64,000 nt of DNA from Erpobdella octoculata (Eukaryota > Annelida > Clitellata > Hirudinida > Erpobdellidae). Both the position numbers and the translations under genes were made by a program. The stretch lies in contig OZ022242.1 of NCBI GenBank assembly GCA_963978895.1, positions 26,442,924-26,506,923 on the forward strand. The letters run 5' to 3'. Positions 1 through 10,208 of this stretch are shown piece by piece; position 1 is the first letter of the stretch, and every line of letters starts with the position of its first letter. A model generated the notes under the pieces. It did no database searches. It saw nothing but the letters and a program-made list of their open reading frames with translations, and was not told where the DNA came from.

Positions 1-240
1 CCCGGCGTTGCCCGGGTTTTTTTTAGAGGTTTTTCTAATGTTTGTCTCTCTCGCTCCCATTTCCTTCTCCGCTTTCCCGTTCCCGTCGCGTTCCCGGTCG
101 CTTTTCCGCTCCCGGTTGCTTTCCCGCTTTCGGTCGTTTTCCAGCTCCCGGTCGCTTTCCCGCTACCGGTTGCTTTCCCGTTCTCGGTCGCTTTCCCTTT
201 CCCGCTCTCAGTTGGCTTCCCGTTCCCGTTTTCGCTCATT
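1..240 (+). repeat. F1 family repeat, left-end fragment
   Basis: The window opens inside the F1 terminal motif (CCCGGCGTTGCCCGGG) followed by a pyrimidine-rich minisatellite of TTCCCG(T/C)TCCCGGTCGC-like words. The same end is seen complete at 34979 and 42311. The long Ser/Arg-rich open frames over it are a by-product of the low-complexity repeat and are not genes. Confidence 0.75.
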
Positions 241-291
241 TATGTATGTATATGTATGTGATATATATATATATATGTATATAGTTCCCGC

Positions 292-423
292 TCACTCCCC
301 ACTCCGCTCCGTTCATTTTGTGACGGATTTCAAATTTTTTTCTCTATATTTGATTCCCCTTGACTCTCAAGGTTATGTGAAAATTTCATTACGATCGGAT
401 GAATGGCGTAGCAATGCATAAAG
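292..423 (+). repeat. F3 dispersed repeat
   Basis: This segment runs from CATTTTGTGACGGATTTC to a GTAGCAATGCATAAA end. It recurs at 46256-46412 (plus) and 42112-42268 (minus) with few differences. No coding capacity is seen. In copies 1 and 2 it touches a microsatellite: (CATA)n here and an 8-bp ATGTATAT repeat at 42 kb. Confidence 0.75.
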
Positions 424-456
424 GACATACATACATACATACATACATACATAACT
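424..456. repeat. (CATA)n microsatellite
   Basis: About eight copies of the 4-bp CATA word directly after the F3 end. Confidence 0.9.
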
Positions 457-649
457 ATAAACACGATGAAAAGTAAACACTAGTTTAAACATTATGATAA
501 TTAGTATAAATAATTTATTTAAGTGGAAAATGTTATATAAAATTTGTTTAATTAATTAAATAATGTAATTATAATTTAAAAAAATTTACATAGAAAAAAT
601 TTGAGTTTTTAGAAAAAGTGTAAACGAAGGAATCGCGTAGCGTGTTATA
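457..649. other. AT-rich spacer, nothing recognised
   Basis: AT-rich sequence between the (CATA)n tract and the MITE. No reading frame, RNA gene or repeat was recognised. Confidence 0.5.
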
Positions 650-945
650 TAACGTTATAACTATTACCATGGCGCTAGGCCCGGTATGCGATCTTTAATT
701 CGCTATATCTTTATCAATTTTCTTTTTTTTACACTTTATGGTATATTCAAACTCAGAATTTGAATATACCATTCTAATTCAAAACAAAAAATGTTTTGAA
801 ACTTTTTATGCGACTACATAGGATAGGGTTAGGGGTAGGGTTAGGAGTTGTGGTAGGGTTAGATTAGGGTTTAATTTTAATACGGGATTGCAATCTTACA
901 GATTGCAGTCACGGCGAACCACCGGGGCAATAGCAGCGACCTCAT
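650..945. mobile_element. MITE with internal telomere-like repeats, copy 1
   Basis: The ends carry related inverted motifs: CTATTACCATGGCG on the left and GGGGCAATAG on the right. The middle (about 820-875) is degenerate TTAGGG/TAGGGTTAGG sequence. A second copy in opposite orientation lies at 21796-22109, sharing the segment TTTGAATATACCAT and the telomere-like block. Flanks (TATATAAC versus CATATAAA) may be a decayed target duplication. This is an element-borne tract and not a chromosome end. Confidence 0.6.
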
Positions 946-1379
946 ATAAAGTGACTAGCGGGGTTACATCGTCGTTTCTCTCGCCTTTTGTTCTTTATCG
1001 TTTTAGATAAAAAAAGTTTTAAAATTTAAAATTAATTTTTTTTATAACTGATAGTTTGTTTTTTGATAAAATTTTATTATAAACTAATTTTATTTCTTTT
1101 TTATTCATTTCATTCATACGATCATCGTACCTCACCACTCACAACTACGATGTAAATAGTGCTTGGAAGGGTACTACTTACCGTTTTCAAAGTATCTCAA
1201 ATTACGATAAATGTTTTTTTTTAAATTTGGTATAAAATTTGTTTTTTTATGTTTTTGTAACAAAATAATAAAAATACGACTATTTTTTCGGCACGGGCCG
1301 TCCGTAGGAAAGATTACCCATTTATATATATATATATATATATATTGATATTTAGCATAAGCCTTATCAAGACAAGTCT

Positions 1380-1556
1380 TGCTCAAGGCGAGAGAGGGAG
1401 GGTACTTGCAAAGGCAGCCATTTATAGGCGCCTACCCCTTTAGCAAATGCTAGTGAACTCCTTGCTTAAGGGAGTTACGCTGGTGACGCCGGCGAGGTTT
1501 GAACTGCCGACCTAACGATCGACAGGCGAACGCTCTACCGCTCTGCCACCAGCGCC
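1380..1556 (-). mobile_element. tRNA-derived SINE, copy 1
   Basis: Read on the minus strand, the head near 1556 shows a Pol III A box (TGGCAGAGCGGTAGAGCG) and a B box (GCAGTTCAAACC) at tRNA-like spacing. The tRNA-unrelated body with GGGAGTTACGC/CCTTGC follows. The better copy is at 9656-9886. Here the far end is degraded. Confidence 0.7.
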
Positions 1557-1819
1557 TCAAAATATAGATAAAATCTAAACGGACTTACTGGCCAGTTTCG
1601 AAAAGTTTATCACCAGAGTCAGTATGAACTTAAAGAATATAAACAAAACGGAGAATGGAGATGTACATTGAAAATTTATTTGAAAAAACTATAAAATTAG
1701 AAATTAATAATGAAAATGCGATAGGTTAATAGAAATATAAATTTGTTTAAGTAAATTTAAATAAAGATCGATTTAAATATATTTCAATTTAAGAGAATTA
1801 ATGTGAAATAAATAAATAT

Positions 1820-2027
<208 letters not shown>

Positions 2028-2043
2028 GGTTTGTGCAACTTAC

Positions 2044-2291
2044 GGAAATTCCAGCCCACGCCCCAGCAGATACCCAGATCCAAGTAAGTATAACCATGCT
2101 TGCACCATTTGATGGACTCAAACTTTGAAACGGAGATTTAGTTCCAAGACACTGCAAATTAGTTTGTCCCAAAAACGCAGCTGTATATGTCACATTTGCA
2201 ATTCCAACAAAAATAGTTATGGCTGATGAAATGCACAGTATGATTGCCAAAGTCTTTGCCAACCGTGTTTTCTTTTGCTTTTCAGGACCGT
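2044..2291 (-). CDS. Candidate internal exon of a membrane protein gene
   Basis: The open frame encodes 82 codons with two strongly hydrophobic stretches: about residues 12-40 ([20 protein letters not shown]...) and a second one near the end ([15 protein letters not shown]). On the minus strand the frame is bounded by a pyrimidine-rich acceptor (GTTTGTTTACTTAG) and a consensus donor (GTAAGT) exactly after Ser82. It is 248 bp: two bases complete a codon from a previous exon, then whole codons. Layout resembles one half of a four-helix membrane protein such as MS4A/CD20-like families, but I do not recognise the family. The tandem IYIYIY continuation past the donor is just (AT)n. Neighbouring exons were not found. 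It is the best candidate for host coding sequence here. Confidence 0.5.
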
Positions 2292-2343
2292 CTAAGTAAA
2301 CAAACACACTTTTCGTTGAGTTGATTATAATTGTATTAAAACA

Positions 2344-2378
<35 letters not shown>

Positions 2379-2579
2379 TACATCTTATATATAAAAATGA
2401 AATGTTTGTTTGTTTGTCCGGGAATAAAATCTAAAAGGCCGAACAGATTTAATTGAAATTTAGCACACTTATGTAACTTATTCAAGCGGTGGTTCCTGTA
2501 AAGTTTTAAATAAATTTGTTTTTCCGTTGATGTTTTATGGACAAAAAACATTTTGGTCAGCGGTAGTAAGGTGAAGTAA

Positions 2580-4030
2580 ATTTTTTTCTACAAAATAAAA
2601 ATAAATTAATTTATAGTTAAATTATACAAAATATTTTTAATTTTTTTCTTAAGTTTTAAAGGTTTTAAATATAAATATTAAATTAAATAAATATGTGAGT
2701 TGTTTAGTGCCGCCCATAGATATCTATTGTGCCGCCGGATACCTTTGTTTTGATTTCATAGAGCTCATTCTCTTTCGAACTTCCGATACGACAGCTCTGC
2801 TATCGGTGCTTTATAATATAAACTTTATATTTGATTTTAGCAACTTTTCTTTTAAATCCAGATAACTTTGGTTTTCAGGACTAATCAATAAATTGCAGGT
2901 GGAATTTCTTCTATTTAGAGATATTTTGTGCTTCACAAAAAAAAAAAGTTCCAGACTTAACAAATTAACATTAAATCAAATTAGAAATTCATTGTTCATA
3001 TCTTCCATTCAAAAGTAAGTGGCAAAGCTTTGGTAATTTGTTTTTAGTTCTTAAAATCATGATTTACTGTGTATCTTTCACTTTGTTTCGTTTGTTGCAT
3101 TGCACTTGATTAATTACGTTATATTATTATTAATTATTATAAGATTATCATTATGCTCTAACATTTTGTGTTTTACAAAAAGGAGTTGCAGATTGGTAAA
3201 ATAACTTTAAATTCATTGTTCATATTTATCGTTCAAGGCTTCTGACTTCAATTGTTCCTTATCTAATATTGTTCATCATGGTTTCCTAAACTGACGAGCT
3301 TGCTATCAGCTTATCGGTAAATGAAAAATTTTTTTTGGGCAGGTAAGTGTTTTTTTATGTGATGGCATTAGCCGATTTGGTATTAATTTATTATTGACGA
3401 GTAGTTATGACTATAAGATTATGAATTAATTTATCGGTCTAAATTTTGTTTTTTTGTGTTTCAACAAAATCATGAACAAAGTTCTCAAGCCAGCCTATCA
3501 ATCTGCTGCTGTTTCGTTCAATTTATAATTGCAATATTTGCTAAATAAAAGTGTTACCCTTCCATTGTTCCAAATTAATGATCTCCGAAAACTCTGAGAA
3601 AATTCAATAAGTTGATGCTTTCACATTTTAATATTATTATTACTTCATGTTTTATTTTAATCTGTGTTTTATATCACATTTTTCAAAGCCAATGGTCAAC
3701 ATTTATTAACATGCCACATGTAGCGTTATATGCTTTCTGTAAACATGACACTTAAAAGCTAAGAACAACTCAAAAAGTAAGACTAGCGATTTTTCGAAAA
3801 GCAGCTGTTGAACAGTGTGTGGTAAATCTATTGTAAGCATTTATAATCTTACAAGTATTTAAAATAAATATAACCTGTTGAGATATATGAGCGGATTTTA
3901 ACATTATTGCCGCGTTAACTAAAAAAAAATGTTTCAGCTTTAGTCAATTATAATAATCCTTTGCAGAAGATCACACTTGCAGAGTGGAACCAATACATTA
4001 AAGAACACTAATTAAAATTGAGGAAGTTCA
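2580..4030. other. AT-rich spacer, nothing recognised
   Basis: No frame with protein-like composition, no RNA gene and no repeat shared with the rest of the window was recognised in this stretch. Confidence 0.5.
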
Positions 4031-4154
4031 GACGTAACTAAACGAGCAAACCAAACAACGAAGTGTTAACGAGAGAACAGATCAATTTTAATGACTGTGC
4101 ACAGCATTCCGCTACAGCCCATCTAAGCCACATTGGGAAGGCTCTAAAATTTAG

Positions 4155-4402
4155 GAACGGAAAAGCGACTGTGAGCGAGCAGGAAAAGAAGAGCAAGCTG
4201 GAGCGGTAAAGCGTAAAAGCAACCGGGAGCGGGAAAAGTAAAAGAGACCGAGGCCGGGAAAGCGACCGTGAGCAGAAATGCGGCCAGGAGTGAGAAAGCG
4301 ACCTGGAACGGGAAAGCAAGCGGTTAAGGAAACGGGAGCCAGAGAGAAAAACGATAAAAACCTTTAAAATCCCCGGGCAACGCCGGGTAACCCAGCTAGT
4401 TT
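4155..4402 (-). repeat. F1 family repeat, single end
   Basis: GAGCGGGAAAG-type purine minisatellite ending in CCCCGGGCAACGCCGGGTAA and CAGCTAGT. This is the minus orientation of the F1 end, followed by AT-rich sequence. Confidence 0.75.
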
Positions 4403-4420
4403 ATATATATTTATATGTTA

Positions 4421-4618
4421 GATGATTGACGAATGACCATTACAAAAGCGGCTTCAGTACTTTTACTTTTTAATTCAAATGTAACATTAAAGTGCTGTTA
4501 CTTTTTACTATTACTTAAGTATATTTTTTAGCAAACACTTTTACTTTTACTTAAGTAACTTTTTGAGGCGTTACTTGTAATTTTACTTAAGTACTGAAAC
4601 AAAGTACTTTTTCCAACA

Positions 4619-4621
<3 letters not shown>
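4421..4621. mobile_element. hAT-type non-autonomous element, right end only
   Basis: This matches 5396-5602 (shared GTTAGATGATTG, then GCGGCTTCAGTACTTTTACT) and ends in CCAACACTG, the complement of the hAT-like terminus CAGTGTTGG. The rest of this copy is missing. It abuts (AT)n. Confidence 0.6.

Positions 4622-4675
<54 letters not shown>
4622..4675. repeat. (AT)n microsatellite between two hAT ends
   Basis: An AT dinucleotide tract lying exactly between two outward-facing hAT-like termini. Confidence 0.95.
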
Positions 4676-4680
<5 letters not shown>

Positions 4681-5602
4681 TTGTTCGGTAACGAAGTAAA
4701 AGTAACGCGTTACTTTACTTAGGTACATCAGACGTACTTTTTGCCTGAAACGGAGTACAGATAATTTTCAGTACTTTTTACTTGTAACGAAGTAATATTT
4801 TCGTACTTACTTTTACTTCGTTACTTTTCCAGGACAAACCGTTACAAAGTACTGTAAAAAATTAATAAAACGACATAAAGTCTAAATCGATGTTGTATTA
4901 ATTATCTATGATTATTAACGTATGCAATTTCAAACCCCATTTTACTTTTATGTTAGTAGTTAGTAGTATTGAAGCTTGTGGGTCATACTTGTTTTGGTGT
5001 ACAATAGATTGTTCGAGATTACCTACTATGGAATCTTCCAAAGGAGCGAACGTGATCAGTGGTGGCTATGACAGGCGCGTAACAACACTGAACTTAATAA
5101 AGAACGCCCATGGCCATATTTAGTTAAAATGTTCAGATTTCTTAAACGTTCAGGTTCATATGCTTGCTGGGCAAACCTAAAATAAAGTAATTATGTGTTT
5201 AGCATTCCACAAATCTCCGTCAAACTTGAAGAAACACGTGATACGCGTGCATCCAGCGCATGTATCGAAATACGAAAAATTGACAAAAAGGCACGTAAAA
5301 ATAAAAATTTTTCATTAGTTTGCGGGTAACCACTTAGTTTATCAGTTTTATCAACTCAGTAGCATTTGAAAGACCATGGAATTATGATAAAATAGAGTTA
5401 GATGATTGTCGAAAAACCATTACAAAAAGCGGCTTCAGTACTTTTACTTTTTACTTTAAAAGTAACTTTAAAGTGCTGTTACTTTTTACTTTTACTTAAG
5501 TACATTTTTTAGAAAATACTTTTACTTTTACTTAAGTAACTTTTTGAGGCGTTACTTGTACTTTTACTTAAGTACTGAAACACAGTACTCTTTCCAACAC
5601 TG
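4676..5602. mobile_element. hAT-type element with remnant BED zinc finger
   Basis: The termini are TAGTGTTGTTCGGTAACG on the left and CCAACACTG on the right, and TACTTTTACTTAAGT-like motifs occur near both ends. CAGTGTTG-type termini with GTAACG repeats are typical of hAT elements. Near 5200-5300 one plus-strand frame reads SNLKKHVIRVHP, the core of a BED-type zinc finger as found at the N-terminus of hAT transposases. No transposase catalytic region remains, so this is a deletion derivative about 0.93 kb long. Confidence 0.6.
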
Positions 5603-5760
5603 TATATATATATATAAAACATTATTGGGTAGCAAGTGATTTTTGATGCATTCTTTATTAAACAACACAGCATATTTCGCCAAAACCAACTTGTTAAAAC
5701 TTTTTCAAGTTCCCTGAAAAAACTTCGAATTCGAGGACTTGCAAACAACTGACCGCTATT
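5603..5760 (-). repeat. Dispersed repeat shared with 15.45-15.57 kb
   Basis: ACATTATTGGGTAGCAAGTG through AACTTCGAATTCG is the reverse complement of the arm at 15446-15570. Both copies end in (AT)n. Confidence 0.65.
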
Positions 5761-5850
5761 CATGTTATATAACAACCAAATTATATAACAAAATCAAATT
5801 TATAATCTCATATATAATATTATAATATTGGATTATACAATTATAATATA

Positions 5851-5851
<1 letters not shown>

Positions 5852-5943
<92 letters not shown>
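5852..5943. repeat. (AT)n microsatellite
   Basis: Perfect AT dinucleotide tract. Confidence 0.95.
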
Positions 5944-5947
<4 letters not shown>

Positions 5948-6344
5948 TAACAAACAGTTTGATAGTTTTCCACCGGTCTACAAGTCTACAAGGGTGCACA
6001 TGGATTGTCGAGAAAGCGGTTCTAAAGTGGAGGGAGATGAAACAAGACAAGTGAACGAAAGATGTGGTTTGGATAAGGTTCTGGAGAAAGTTCCAGAAGA
6101 AATTTCGGTTGAAATAACACAGATTGTTCCTGGCATGTCCACGCCGAGTGAATCGAGCGGAGTTCCGGAGGAAGTTTTGGAGTGGGTGTTGGAGTCTGTT
6201 CCCGAGATGTCAGTGCCGGTGAGAGTTCCATAGAATGTCGAAGTCACAAGTGACATTGAGGGGTCTATCGAGAGATATACCCACATCTTGTGGGCAACAT
6301 CAACATAACAACGCAAAAGAAGAAAAAATAATAGTTTATATATT

Positions 6345-6510
6345 ACTAGCGGGGCCTATATATTCGGCCCGGGGTTTTTAGAGGTTTACCTAATGCGTTT
6401 CTTTTTTGCTCCCGTTTCCTTCCCGCTTGCGCTACCGCTCCCGGTCGTTATCCGTTCCCTGTCGCTTTCCCGCTCATTTTTTCACTCTCAGTTTCCCCCC
6501 CCCTAGATTC
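6345..6510 (+). repeat. F1 family repeat, degenerate left end
   Basis: Starts ACTAGCGGGGCC, retains GGGGTTTTTAGAGGTTT and then pyrimidine-rich CTCCCG words. The central CGGCGTTGC motif is damaged. Confidence 0.6.
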
Positions 6511-6518
6511 GATTCTAC

Positions 6519-6596
6519 ATACATACATACATACATACATACATTCATACATGCATACATACATTCATACATGCATACATACACTCATACATACTA
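6519..6596. repeat. (CATA)n microsatellite with CATTCATA and CATGCATA variants
   Basis: Imperfect CATA array directly before the hAT terminus at 6597. Confidence 0.9.
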
Positions 6597-7217
6597 GGGA
6601 TGTCACGGGTACCCGAACCCGAACCCGAGTTCGGTACTACCCGGTCTTTTTCTGATACCCGAACCCGAACTCGAACCCGAAAGTGTGAAAATTTGATACC
6701 CGAACCCTAACCCGTACCCAAAAATGTGAAAACTTGATACCCGAACCCGAACCCGAAAATGAGAAAACTTGTTACCCGAACCCGAACTCGAACCCAAAAT
6801 GTGAAAACTTGATACCCGAACCCGAACCCGAAAATTTATAAGCCTAATGCCCGAACTCGGAGTTGTGAACAAATAAATTTTTTTAGTAAGTAAATATTTA
6901 TTCCAGTTTTAAAAATAGCAACACAAACAGAGTTTTCATAACTTTTCAAGTTTATTAAAAATGAAATAGTATTAGGAACCGATTTCAGGCAAGTTGTACT
7001 TCATAAACAACAGTTTTTCTGCTGTCTTGCCTGATAATCGGTTCCTTAGCGGCTCATAAATAATTGCAGCACCACTGAACAACGGTTCCGATGGAACGCT
7101 GGTAGCTGGGGCCGCCAAGTAGCGTTTAGCGATCATCGCTAAATTTGGAAAGTTTGTTCTGTTATCTTTCCACCACAAAAGAGGGTCTTCGTCTAAAGTG
7201 ACCCTTTTTTTCTTCAA
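6597..7217 (-). pseudogene. hAT transposase C-terminal fragment with 3' terminus
   Basis: On the minus strand, 7217-6972 encodes 81 residues of the hAT dimerisation domain: DPLLWWKDNRTNFPNL, then AKRYLAAPATSVPSEPLFS and RNRLSGKTAEKLLFMK. This domain mediates transposase multimerisation. After the stop codon comes a tandem CCCGAACCCGAA/GTGAAAACTTGATA array (about 6605-6860), and the outer edge is TAGGGATGTCACGGG, a plausible hAT terminus. The RNase H-like catalytic part upstream is absent, so the element is 5'-truncated. Confidence 0.75.
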
Positions 7218-7600
7218 GCCGCGAACGAACTAAAATAATTAAGCCTCCTTCGGTCGAAGAAATCGCGGATAGCCATGACTCTAAACTTTGTACTTCAGTT
7301 ATATAACCTTATATTTATTCATTCATATACTCAAAGTTTTTCTGATATAATTTTTTTTTATTATAGTTTAACGTCCTTATACATGGTATTTTTAGACGGG
7401 AAAAAATTATAAAATAATAATAATAATAAAATTAAATAATAAATGAATAAGATTAAAACAAATAAAAATAGAGATATTGTCCTTTTAAGAAAGGGAAAAG
7501 AAAAATGTTAGAAAATATATCTAGAAAATTCTTTATATTCTTCTTTTCCCTTTTTTTCCTTTGTCGTGTCATTTTCGCCATCTTCAGCCTGAAACCTTAA
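7218..7600. other. AT-rich spacer with ATA-rich stretch
   Basis: Contains TAATAATAATAATA and purine/AT-rich sequence; no gene recognised. Confidence 0.4.
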
Positions 7601-7639
7601 TCCCGGGATCAGTAGAGATGACTTCTTTCGGAACACTTC

Positions 7640-8100
7640 TGGTCGGTTGATGAATGCTGGACTACTTCGTAGAGGGAGTCAGGTCATCTTTATCGGTTTT
7701 CATTGGGGTGTTCCAAGGGGAAGGCATCAATCACACCCCTCCCAATGATTTCCTTTGGATTTCCATTCTTCCAATCTTTGAAGAGTCCAGGTCCTCATCG
7801 TGGCTTCATCCGGATCATTTTTTCCTGTGTTGGAAGGTTCTATTCAAGGTAGCTTGTTGAACTGCATCGTAGCGGGGGTCAGGTCGTCTTTATCGGTCGT
7901 CATCGGTCCATTATAGGGCTGGCATAAATCACGTCCCTCCGATGATTTCCTTCCGATTTCCAGTCGTCCACGCATTGAAGAGCTCGTGTGTGTTGGAACC
8001 TGTTGCAAAGTGACGTTGAGTTCTTTCGATCATGATTGTCGTGTCATCCTCGGTTGTCATTGGAGAAGAAAAAGAGGCAGAAACCTAATCCGCTGACTCC
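7640..8100. repeat. Two-copy internal repeat, about 198 bp period
   Basis: 7661-7765 and 7859-7965 align with each other: TCGTAG(A/C)GGG(A/G)GTCAGGTC, TCTTTATCGGT, then CCAATGATTTCCTT/CCGATGATTTCCTT. The sequence is GC-richer than its surroundings. No convincing coding frame; probably the body of an unidentified repeat. Confidence 0.5.
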
Positions 8101-8162
8101 TTGGAATTCATTTCTCCCATGATCGATTGAGCCCAGCGTCGTCGTTGAATGTTTGGTTGCAT

Positions 8163-9610
8163 CTATATATATATATATATATATATATAAGAACATGTCC
8201 TGACTGACTGACTGACTGACTGACTGATAATCAACGCCGAGCTCAAACGCCTCATCCTAGGAACGTGAAATTTGGAACTTATATTACTTTTATTGCTTAA
8301 GCATCCACTAGGAGAGGATTTTTGAAAATTTTGCTCCTGAGGGGAAGAAACTAAAAAACAAACTTTTTCTAAAACAATGTATATCTCGAAAACCAAAAAT
8401 GAGGAGATTTTGAAATTTGGTATATAGATTCTTCTTGAAAAATAAAAAGATAAGTGTTTCACCATTTTTTGAAAATTGAGTTATTTGGTTTTTAAAGTAG
8501 CTGCTACTAAAAAACTGTGAATGCTACAGGAGTAAAAATTAGTATTTAGTTTCTACTCCAAAAATAATGAAATACGTGTTTTAGCATTTTTTGAAAATTT
8601 TGTTTCCAGGACTTCAAATGTGGGGTGGAAAATAGGGTTATTTGTTTTCTAAAGTAACTGCTACTCAAAAACTGTAAATACCACAGATGTAAAAATTAGT
8701 ATTTAGTTTCTATTCTAAAAATAAAGATATACGTGTTTTACCATTTTTTTTAAATTTGGTTTACAGGACCTCAAATGTGGGGTGGAAAATAAGGTTATTT
8801 GTTTTTTAATGTAACTGCTACTCGAAAACTGTAGATGCTACAGGAGTAAAAATTAGTATTTGGTTTCTACTCCAGAAATAATGATATACGTGTTTTACCA
8901 TTTTTTTGAAAATTTGGTTTCCAGGACCTCAAATATGGGGTGGAAAATAGGGTTACTTGGTTTTAAAGTAACTGCTACTCAAAAACTGTAAATGCTATAA
9001 AAGTAAAATTAGTATTTAGTTTCTACTCTAAAAATAATGATATACGTGTTTCACCATTTTTTAAAAATTTGGTTTCCAGGACCTTAAATGTGAAGTGGAA
9101 AAAGGGTTATTTGATTTTAAAATAACTGCTACTCAAATACTGTAAGTGCTACAGTTGTGAAAATTAGTATTTTGAGGTTTTGTGCGGTTAGAAGTAGATG
9201 AGTGCAGTTTATCACCGGACGGACGGGCCAAGCCGTTGTTTTAGGGTCTTCATACGGCCCTGCCCAAACCTTAAATCAAAGTGGGACTGGCCGAGATTTT
9301 TAACCAAGTATATAGACATTTTAGTGATTTTAGGGTATTCCGACGGACCTGGCTAAACCTGAAGTCAAGGTGGGACGGGCCGAAGTTTTTCATCAAGTAT
9401 ATATAACTTCTAGGCCTGTAAAAACGGGCCGGGCCCATATTAGACGGGCCGTGCCGGGCCAGGAATTTCGGTTTTTGAAACGGGCTGGGCCAAGTTGTCT
9501 ACGGACCGAGCCGAGACCTAAAAAATTGATCCGTGCAGTACTCTACTATGTATGCACGGTTCAAATTCTCTAATTTCATGCGAGCGAAGCCGCTACGGGC
9601 ACTGCTAGTA
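8163..9610 (-). mobile_element. F2 family element, minus orientation
   Basis: On the minus strand it starts TACTAGCAGTGCCCGTAGCG at 9610 and ends in a (CAGT)n tract, GGACATGTTCTT and ATATATATA. It includes a GGCCCG-rich part (9200-9530) and five tandem units of about 157 bp between roughly 8500 and 9170, marked by CTGCTACTCAAAAACTG. Copies in plus orientation lie at 43163-44486 and 44487-46255. No protein is encoded; superfamily unknown. Confidence 0.7.
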
Positions 9611-9655
9611 CATACATACATACATACATACATACATACATACATACATACATAA
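9609..9655. repeat. (CATA)n microsatellite
   Basis: Separates the F2 5' end from the SINE tail. Confidence 0.9.
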
Positions 9656-9886
9656 TAATAATAATAATAATAATGATGAATTTATATAGCGCCAGATAAG
9701 TCAGAGGCGCTTACGAAGGTTCCTTTGGATCGGAAACTTCGAAGAACACGCTATTTTCATAGACATGAGAAAGCAATGCGAGTGAACTCCTTGCCTAAGG
9801 GAGTTACGCTGGTGACGCAGGTGAGGCTCGAACTGCCGACCTAACGATCAACAGGCGAGCGCTCTACCGCTCTGCCACCAGCGCCA
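9656..9886 (-). mobile_element. tRNA-derived SINE, full-length copy 2
   Basis: On the minus strand the head (9886 to about 9805) folds like a tRNA: the acceptor strands GCGCTGG and CCAGCGT pair over seven positions, the A box is TGGCAGAGCGGTAGAGCG and the B box is GTTCGAGCC. The body includes GGAACCTTCG and GGCGCTATATAAATTC, and the tail is a short ATT repeat. About 230 bp. Pol III transcription is inferred from the boxes. Confidence 0.8.
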
Positions 9887-10208
9887 ACATACATACATAC
9901 ATACATACATACATACATACATACATACATACATACATACATACATACATACATACATACATACATACATACATACATACATACATACATACATACATAC
10001 ATACATACATACATACATACATACATACATACATACATACATACATACATACATACATACATACATACATACATACATACATACATACATACATACATAC
10101 ATACATACATACATACATACATACATACATACATACATACATACATACATACATACATACATACATACATACATACATACATACATACATACATACATAC
10201 ATACATAC
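9887..10208. repeat. (CATA)n microsatellite, 322 bp
   Basis: Near-perfect 4-bp array from the SINE edge to the first base of RLE-LINE copy A. The MYVC-type translations over it are not proteins. Confidence 0.97.

Noticed and set aside
820..880. True telomere or chromosome fusion point
   Set aside because: The TTAGGG-like block is degenerate, short and part of a MITE that occurs twice, with inverted ends.
3290..3330. ACTGACGAGC as a hammerhead core
   Set aside because: No GAAA block or stems at suitable spacing.
5978..6316. Possible small gene with frames open on both strands
   Set aside because: No recognisable domain, no splice signals and overlapping frames on both strands. Left unannotated.
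9848..10198. Long MYVC-repeat open frames over (CATA)n, also near 12 kb
   Set aside because: A 4-bp repeat has a 12-bp coding period and lacks stops in several frames. There is no protein evidence.
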